The notes beneath the pieces are model-generated. The model did no database searches. It was not told where the DNA came from and worked only from the letters and a program-made list of their open reading frames with translations. From contig RCSS01000085.1 of NCBI GenBank assembly GCA_004000155.1, positions 1 to 12,171 of the forward strand: DNA of 12,171 bases, read 5' to 3'. Positions 7,395 through 12,171 of the stretch are shown one piece after another; within the stretch, counting starts at the first letter, position 1, and every line of letters begins with the position of its first letter. The position numbers were made by a program, and so were the translations under genes. The DNA comes from Tubulinosema ratisbonensis. Lineage: Eukaryota; Microsporidia; Tubulinosematidae.

Positions 7395-7961
7395 ATGAAT
7401 TTTAGTGGCTTAACTGAAATATGTGGAAAGCCAGGGATTGGTAAAACAAAATTGTCATTGCTTCTTTCTCTAAATCATAACACATTGTACATCTCTTCAA
7501 AAAACATAAACATAACTAAAATAACAAACCAGCACCTTTTTCTAATACAAATATTCTACTTAAAAGATTTACTCTTTCTTTTTGAATATAAAATAGAACC
7601 ATTCATTAAATTAAACCAAATTAATTTAATTATTATTGATTCTTTAGAACATTTGATAATTTCTGAAGAAATTAACAGAATTTTATATTTAAAAGTAAAA
7701 AAACTTTTTTTTACTTTTAAAAAAATAATTTATTTTTATAAATTAAAGATTATTGTTGTGAATAATTTGTTTGAAAAAAAAATTATTGGATGGATGCATA
7801 AAATATTTGGGATCAGATATTTTTACAATTTAAATACAAGGATTGTGCTTTTTAAAGTGAATAGTTTATTGTTTGTAAAAAAGACACTGTGTTTAGATGA
7901 TAAAGTGTGTAAAAGAGCTTACATTGATGATAGAGGAATGGTATTTGTGAAAGATGAATAG
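7395..7961 (+). CDS. Minimal RAD51-family ATPase (RAD51C-like paralogue)
   Basis: The family supports homologous recombination by binding ATP and assembling on or remodelling RAD51 filaments on single-stranded DNA. This 188-aa product starts almost at the nucleotide-binding site: LTEICGKPGIGKTKL carries a Walker A (GKPGIGKT, 11-18) closely resembling the RAD51C type. Walker B is LIIIDSL (78-84, Asp82). Further on, KIIVVNNLF (about 118-126) fits the ITNQ-type strand, and RIVLFK fits the strand that precedes the family's C-terminal part. It is about half the length of RAD51 or RAD51C. The N-terminal helix-hairpin-helix domain and linker are absent, and the Walker A to B distance is short. The protein is extreme in Ile, Phe, Lys and Asn, matching very AT-rich coding. 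The start is the first ATG after the previous gene's stop. Other RecA-fold proteins (Shu-complex or Elongator subunits) are possible but less likely. The stop is TAG. Confidence 0.75.
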   Translation: MNFSGLTEICGKPGIGKTKLSLLLSLNHNTLYISSKNINITKITNQHLFLIQIFYLKDLLFLFEYKIEPFIKLNQINLIIIDSLEHLIISEEINRILYLKVKKLFFTFKKIIYFYKLKIIVVNNLFEKKIIGWMHKIFGIRYFYNLNTRIVLFKVNSLLFVKKTLCLDDKVCKRAYIDDRGMVFVKDE

Positions 7962-8003
7962 TAAAAAAAGATTTTTTTTAAAATAAAATATAAAATAAAT
8001 ACA

Positions 8004-8040
8004 ATTTTTGTTAAATTTTTGATATTTTTGTTAAATTTTT
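8004..8040. repeat. 17-bp direct repeat, two copies
   Basis: ATTTTTGTTAAATTTTT occurs at 8004-8020 and again at 8024-8040, separated by GAT. It ends four bases before the TGTCACTTT element. It could be a duplicated regulatory site or simple slippage in AT-rich DNA. Confidence 0.6.
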
Positions 8041-8043
8041 AAA

Positions 8044-8052
8044 TGTCACTTT
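8044..8052 (+). promoter_or_regulatory. TGTCACTTT element, 80 nt before the ankyrin/C2/PH gene start
   Basis: It is identical to 3581-3589 and at practically the same distance from a start codon. Both copies are preceded within a few bases by AAATTT. This makes a shared promoter element plausible; the factor is unknown. Confidence 0.4.
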
Positions 8053-8123
8053 TCATAAACAAACTCACTTTTGAAACACAATTGTTTCATTTACAAAAAT
8101 AAATAAGATTTACCTTTGTTTGT

Positions 8124-9479
8124 ATGGGTTTTTTANAAAAAATTGACGAAAAGGCAGAAAATTTGATGGATCTTGTGACAGACCAGGAAAATTTACAAAA
8201 AATATTCACAAAGGACATAGTAGTAGGAAGACAGAAATCCACCTTCATCAACATCCCAATATATCTTGCTTACAAGTGTAACAAAAATGACAACAATTTT
8301 TACCAGAGTCTTTTAAAGGCAGCAATTGAAGCAAGCACCTTGGAAATCTTAAATTATGCTGAATCACAAGGAAACACTCTTTTACATTATTTGGCTAAGA
8401 AAGAAGAGCATCGTTTGGTAGAACTTCTTTTAAACAGAGGAGTAAAAATTACAAAAAATAACAAAGGAAAATATCCTGAATCAGATGATCAGCTGATAAA
8501 TGAAAAAATAACAAATTATTTTAAAACAGGTAAGATTGATTTTTACAAAGAAATTGGTAACAACTCAATTGTGAAACAAGACTTGATGGGAGATTACAAG
8601 GTGTACCATTTTGATACTACCTACAGTACAAAACAACCAGAAAGTAGATATAAAAATTTGACAGTTGACAAATTTCCAGGCAAACTTTTTATAATTGTGC
8701 ATAAAGTAGAAGGAATAGAAAATACTAATACAAAAGTCAAGTCACTCTCAATATGTTTAAAAAAAGAAGAATACGAAGTGTACAGTGAATGTTATGAAAT
8801 AAAAGGACAAGAAATCACACCAAATGAAACTCTGGTTATTCCCATAAATGATTATGATATAATGCTAGAAGGTAAAGTTTATGCTTGTTTATGGGAAGAT
8901 GATAAAAAATATAAAAATGTAAAAATAGGCTTTTTTGATTTGTTTATTTCTACAAAAGATTTAACAGACTGTCATAACGTAATTTTTGATAAAAAAGAGG
9001 AAGTTTTTTATTACACAAATTTTTGCAGATTTATGCGAAGTATATTTTATGCACCTAAGACAGTTGTACAAAGTGTTTCTTTTAAGTTGTGTTACATAGC
9101 AGACCAAGAGTACAATTTTGTAGAAGCCCCTCGACCCAATTCTACATATACTTTATACAATTGGTTACTCATTAGAAAAATCAGTGTTTTTGTTTGGTTT
9201 AAAGGATTTTGTCATTTAAAAATATCTAATGACACACTTTGGAAGAGAAGAAAGGTGCACTGGCAAGGAATTCATTTGTTAATTTTTAATGAATACAGTG
9301 GTAAAAAAATAAATGACTTTGATATGTCAACTTTGGATCAAAATAGTGTGGTGTTAAATGAAGAGGCACTCAAAATCAAGGTAATGTTAAAACAGGGTTA
9401 TAAAATTGATTTTTGTTTTGACTCTAAAGAAACTTACAAAAAATTTGAGATAGGAGTAAAAACATTTGCCAAAATATAA
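8124..9479 (+). CDS. Ankyrin repeat, C2-like and PH-like domain protein (possible anillin/Bud4-type)
   Basis: I read three parts in this 451-aa protein. Residues about 83-118 form one clear ankyrin repeat (GNTLLHYLAKKEEHRLVELL then GVKITKNNKGKYP), with weaker repeat-like helices before it (60-80). Residues about 185-325 look like a beta-rich C2-type domain (KLFIIVHKVEGI at the start, alternating strands after). Residues about 350-451 fit a PH domain: KGFCHLK, then LWKRRKVHWQGIHLLIFNE, strands, and a final helix (KETYKKFEIGVKTFAKI). A C2-like plus PH pair at the C-terminus resembles anillin and yeast Bud4, which tie septins, Rho and membrane together at the division site; a role at the cell cortex is therefore a reasonable guess. 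Ankyrin in front is not typical of those proteins. An N at 8136 makes residue 5 NAA (Lys, Gln, Glu or a stop); if it is a stop, translation could start at Met15 (8166). Confidence 0.8.
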   Translation: MGFLXKIDEKAENLMDLVTDQENLQKIFTKDIVVGRQKSTFINIPIYLAYKCNKNDNNFYQSLLKAAIEASTLEILNYAESQGNTLLHYLAKKEEHRLVELLLNRGVKITKNNKGKYPESDDQLINEKITNYFKTGKIDFYKEIGNNSIVKQDLMGDYKVYHFDTTYSTKQPESRYKNLTVDKFPGKLFIIVHKVEGIENTNTKVKSLSICLKKEEYEVYSECYEIKGQEITPNETLVIPINDYDIMLEGKVYACLWEDDKKYKNVKIGFFDLFISTKDLTDCHNVIFDKKEEVFYYTNFCRFMRSIFYAPKTVVQSVSFKLCYIADQEYNFVEAPRPNSTYTLYNWLLIRKISVFVWFKGFCHLKISNDTLWKRRKVHWQGIHLLIFNEYSGKKINDFDMSTLDQNSVVLNEEALKIKVMLKQGYKIDFCFDSKETYKKFEIGVKTFAKI

Positions 9480-9519
9480 AAAAACAGTAATAAAATTAAT
9501 AAATAATATTATTAAATAT

Positions 9520-9788
9520 TTAATAAATCACCCTAAAACAAATATTAACCCCTTTGATCGATCCTATTGTCACAAGAATACCTTCTATTTTACTTTTATA
9601 TTCTTTACTTTCTATAATTAATACATCATCAATAATATTAATATTAATAATATCATTAATAATTTTATTACCACCGATGCTTTTTATTTGATTTTCCAAA
9701 GAGAAAATTAGTTCATCTTTTTGTAATTCTGATGAAGAAATGCTTAATTAAATTTTACTTACATTTTGAATTTAGAAATATTTGGCAT
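9520..9788 (-). CDS. Small spliced gene, 82-aa product, function unknown
   Basis: Exon 1 (9788-9763) reads ATG CCA AAT ATT TCT AAA TTC AAA AT. Removing GTAAGT...TTAAG (9762-9743) joins it in frame to exon 2 (9742-9520), which is open for about 73 codons to TAA. Without splicing, frame 1 stops at TAA (9761-9759), and the exon-2 frame has its own TAA at 9750-9748, so no single indel could join them. The exon-2 frame also has no ATG at its beginning. The product is Ile-rich (about a quarter of residues), slightly acidic, with a possible helix (SELQKDELIFSLENQIKSIG) and beta-like strands after. I do not recognise the family. A TATA box (9819-9813) and AAATTT (9806-9801) lie upstream, and TAATCC precedes the ATG with an in-frame TAA. 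It converges on the ankyrin/C2/PH gene, with 40 bp between stops. Confidence 0.72.
9743..9762 (-). other. Predicted 20-nt spliceosomal intron
   Basis: The minus strand reads GTAAGTAAAATTTAATTAAG, with a consensus GTAAGT donor and an AG acceptor. It sits eight codons after the start, and its length is not a multiple of three, so splicing is needed to restore the frame. Microsporidian introns are known to be very short and near the start codon; 20 nt is at or below the short end. The internal TTTAAT could serve as branch site close to the acceptor. Confidence 0.68.
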
Positions 9789-9800
9789 GGATTAAAAAAT

Positions 9801-9821
9801 AAATTTTAGTTCTTATATAAG
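9801..9821 (-). promoter_or_regulatory. TATA box and AAATTT signal of the spliced gene
   Basis: TATATAA (minus 9819-9813) lies 25-31 nt before the ATG, inside the palindrome CTTATATAAG (9812-9821). AAATTT (9801-9806) lies 13-18 nt before the ATG. AAATTT-like signals near start codons have been reported for microsporidian ribosomal-protein genes. Together they support 9788 as a real start with a short 5' UTR. Confidence 0.5.
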
Positions 9822-9831
9822 ACAAATAAAT

Positions 9832-9917
9832 AATTTTAATTTTAATTTTTATTTTAATTTTAATTTTAATTTTTATTTTAATTTTTATTTTAATTTTAAT
9901 TTTTATTTTAATTTATA
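9832..9917. repeat. A/T hexamer tandem repeat (TTTTAA / TTTTTA)
   Basis: About 85 bp consist of alternating TTTTAA and TTTTTA hexamers in a near-regular 6-bp phase. This is a simple-sequence tract just upstream of the promoter of the spliced gene, and it probably varies in length between strains. Confidence 0.85.
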
Positions 9918-11433
9918 TTCTATTTTTTAATATAAATGAAAAAATCATACAAAATTATAACATATTTACTAATAAAGCCAAAGGTTAAACTCATTATTGT
10001 TATAATTAAATATTATATGAAAAATATTTACGCTTTTATATCAACAATAAGTAAAAATAGTCATCTAATATAAACAAATGATTGTTTTATAAAACTCTTT
10101 CAACAAAAACTCATTTATGGATTTTATATGTTTTTCAAATTTGAAATCATGATATTTAGTTGATCTTGATTTAACTTTATATATAGTAACTAAATATTTA
10201 TATACAGTAGGATCACGCGAGAAGTTGATTACAATTTTAGATGGTTGCATATATAGCTGGGTAACGTAAAAATCTATAATTACTTATGAATACAGCAATG
10301 AAAATATATTTTAGTCGTTATTTTATTATAGAATGCATCAAATAACAGCATCCTTCAAGATTGTATATATATTCTATGCTTAAAAATATTTTATAAAATT
10401 GAAGAAAACAAGAACAATACTTACTCAACTTTATTTTGTCAATTAAAGCAGAAAATTAGCATGCATTTAAAATTTAGATGTAGAAAATACACTCTTATAG
10501 TGATGCATCTTGTTATTGATATTGTAATTTGATTTATTATAGCGTAAAAAAGATAATAAAATAAAATTAAAGAATGAATCTAGAAGCTATTTAATTTTTT
10601 AAATTTTATTAATTCTTCCTCAACAAAATAAGAATCTAGATTGTTGCATTTTTAACAATTTTGTCGTTAGCTGCTTTTTTTTCTTGATTAAATTTTTAAA
10701 ATACTTAAGATTTAACTTTTTAATAAATCTTTTAATTTTCACCTTAAACACCAAATATTTAATAAAAATTAAAATAAAATTTTCGCGTGATTGTTTATTA
10801 TGCCTTATAAGCAATTATTTAGTTTTTAAAAAATTTTTATTTTTTATAATAATTAGTATTTAAGCTAAAACCAATCCCTTAAAAATAATTTAATATGACT
10901 GATAAAATTTTAATAAAACTACACAAAACAACAGATCTAAAATATTTACAAATCATTATTTTTTATTAAACCAAAAAATGCAAACAAAAATTCATGATTT
11001 AGTTTATACAGATCGCCTAAAAAATACTTTAAATAAAAAAAATTTTAATAATAAAAGCAGGGTAAAATGATTCTATTTATAACGTTTCAGTTTTAGAGTT
11101 TGATTTTTTTATATTGTAATTTGTTTATTAAATTAAAATTTTAGCAAGGTAATGATTACGACCTGATAATACCATACAAATAATGATACAAAACGACACA
11201 AGATATAATGATATTTTAGTTTCGTAAAGTATCTAATTGTTTTAAGCTAGTAACCTTTTCAAAACTATAGATATTATATCAAAAAGCTTTGACAACACAA
11301 CAATAAAAATAGTTTTTTAAAAAAGAATAATAATTTATCTATTAAAGAAGGTGAAAGGTTAGTAATATTAAAAAACCGATTTGTTTTTTTACATTAAAAA
11401 CAAGTAGAAAGACAAAATTTTTATTTAATCAAA

Positions 11434-11521
11434 TAAAATGCAGGGTATTATCTTTTAATTAAATATTTAACTCTAGCAAAACTAAAAAACTAGATTTTAT
11501 ACCAACTTTTACTGCATTTTA
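11434..11521. repeat. Extended imperfect inverted repeat
   Basis: TAAAATGCAG (11434-11443) is the exact reverse complement of CTGCATTTTA (11512-11521). Just inside, GGTAT (11443-11447) can pair with ATACC (11499-11503) across an unpaired bulge of about 8 nt, and a CTAG...CTAG pair lies deeper in the loop. The arms contain mixed sequence, so this is less trivial than A/T symmetry. No function can be assigned. Confidence 0.45.
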
Positions 11522-12171
11522 CCATTTTCTTTAAATTGCAAATTTAACACTTTGCCTTGAAGAATATTCTTGAAAATATTATTTTATCATAAAAGCATTG
11601 TAGTAATATATATATGCATTATTAATTTCTATAGACTAACTTTTTGAGATGCAATCCAAAATCTTTGCTTTACGGTTTAAAGAATTGAAAAAACTTATGT
11701 TAAACCTTTATTTGTCGATAAAGATATTTAGAGCTAATATCATCTGTCCTGATCATTTTTAAACATAATAAAAATATATTTTCAAAAACGTATTTAATGT
11801 ATTTTATGAAATTATAAATAGAAAAATATTACCAATATCACATAAGTAAAACACAAGCCTTTTTATAGCCTATAAAATTATTCTACTTAATAATAACATT
11901 TTTTTCACTTTATTATCAAAACACATAAATCTACCAAATTGTTGTTTATAAACAGAGAACAACATTTTATGTGATAGTAGAGAAAGAAAGAAAATTTTTT
12001 TTGGAAATTGTAAATATAATATTATCTTTGTAGTTCATAAAATTTCACTATTGTACATTTGTAAGATTTTTGAAACAAACTTAAACAATAAAGTATATAT
12101 TTTTGAAATAATTTTTTTACATTATATCAAGATTATTTTTAATTATTTTAAAGCTATTACAAGAGTCGTAA

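Larger units (their letters stand above)
7962..8123 (+). promoter_or_regulatory. Upstream region of the ankyrin/C2/PH gene
   Basis: This 162-bp spacer carries AATAAA copies serving the previous gene (7982-7987 and 7994-7999), a 17-bp direct repeat (8004-8020 and 8024-8040), and TGTCACTTT at 8044-8052, with a second TCACTTTTGAA nearby at 8065. There is no obvious TATA box beyond the AT-rich background. The promoter role is inferred from position. Confidence 0.5.
9789..12171. other. Long right flank without supportable genes
   Basis: Apart from the promoter of the spliced gene and an A/T repeat (9832-9917), I find no gene, tRNA or rRNA. Two short ATG-initiated frames on the minus strand (61 and 64 codons) are within what chance allows in such AT-rich DNA and resemble no family I know. 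From about 9950 on, G and C are more evenly spread than in the spacers between genes. An extended imperfect inverted repeat lies at 11434-11521. Decayed elements, long spacer or untranslated transcripts are all possible. Confidence 0.5.

Noticed and set aside
10065..10250. 61-codon minus-strand ORF
   Set aside because: Fairly protein-like but no recognisable motif. A length like this is expected occasionally by chance in several kilobases of DNA this AT-rich.
10419..10424. Minus-strand GTAAGT
   Set aside because: No ATG-initiated frame leads into it and no open exon follows.
10620..10814. 64-codon minus-strand ORF
   Set aside because: A Lys/Ile/Leu-biased product typical of translated A/T runs, with no domain.
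1..12171. tRNA, rRNA, telomeric repeat and CRISPR search by eye
   Set aside because: No tRNA-like T-arm, no rRNA segment, no telomere-type tandem repeat and no spaced repeat array was seen. A covariance-model scan would be needed to exclude divergent RNAs.

Overview
This looks like nuclear DNA of a microsporidian, or a close relative. The sequence is very AT-rich. The genes are mostly uninterrupted and close together, with short predicted 5' and 3' flanks. The two clear families, a TFIIH XPB helicase and a forkhead (winged-helix) protein, fit an opisthokont nucleus, and forkhead factors are largely limited to opisthokonts and amoebozoans. Several proteins are trimmed compared with yeast or human relatives, and every visible gene ends in TAA or TAG. 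I cannot name the species from sequence alone. Isolated Ns mark unresolved bases in a draft assembly.

Layout. Positions 1-1375 hold no gene I can support. XPB/SSL2 lies on the minus strand at 1376-3394. A 265-bp divergent promoter separates it from a plus-strand gene (3660-5159) for a cysteine-free, low-complexity, tyrosine-tailed protein with a possible signal peptide. That gene converges, across a T-rich repeat tract, on a minus-strand forkhead gene (5677-6255). A 731-bp divergent spacer follows, containing a 16-bp-stem hairpin. Three plus-strand genes come next: a small tyrosine-rich single-pass membrane protein (6987-7379), a stripped-down RAD51-family ATPase starting 15 bp later (7395-7961), and a 451-aa protein that reads as ankyrin plus C2-like plus PH-like (8124-9479). 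Facing it on the minus strand is a small gene (9520-9788) that is open only if a 20-nt GTAAGT...AAG intron is removed. Positions 9789-12171 hold an A/T hexamer repeat and no gene I can support.

How the parts relate. The genes do not form one pathway. They cover transcription and nucleotide-excision repair (XPB), transcriptional control (forkhead), recombination (RAD51 paralogue), cortex or membrane organisation (ankyrin/C2/PH) and putative surface or secreted products (the two Tyr-rich proteins). The main points of interest are the hidden spliced gene, a TGTCACT element repeated in front of three genes (at the same ~80-nt distance in two), the minimal RAD51-like core, and the ankyrin/C2/PH combination. 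Gene-proximal spacers are almost free of G and C, while the two outer flanks are not, so the flanks may have a different history.
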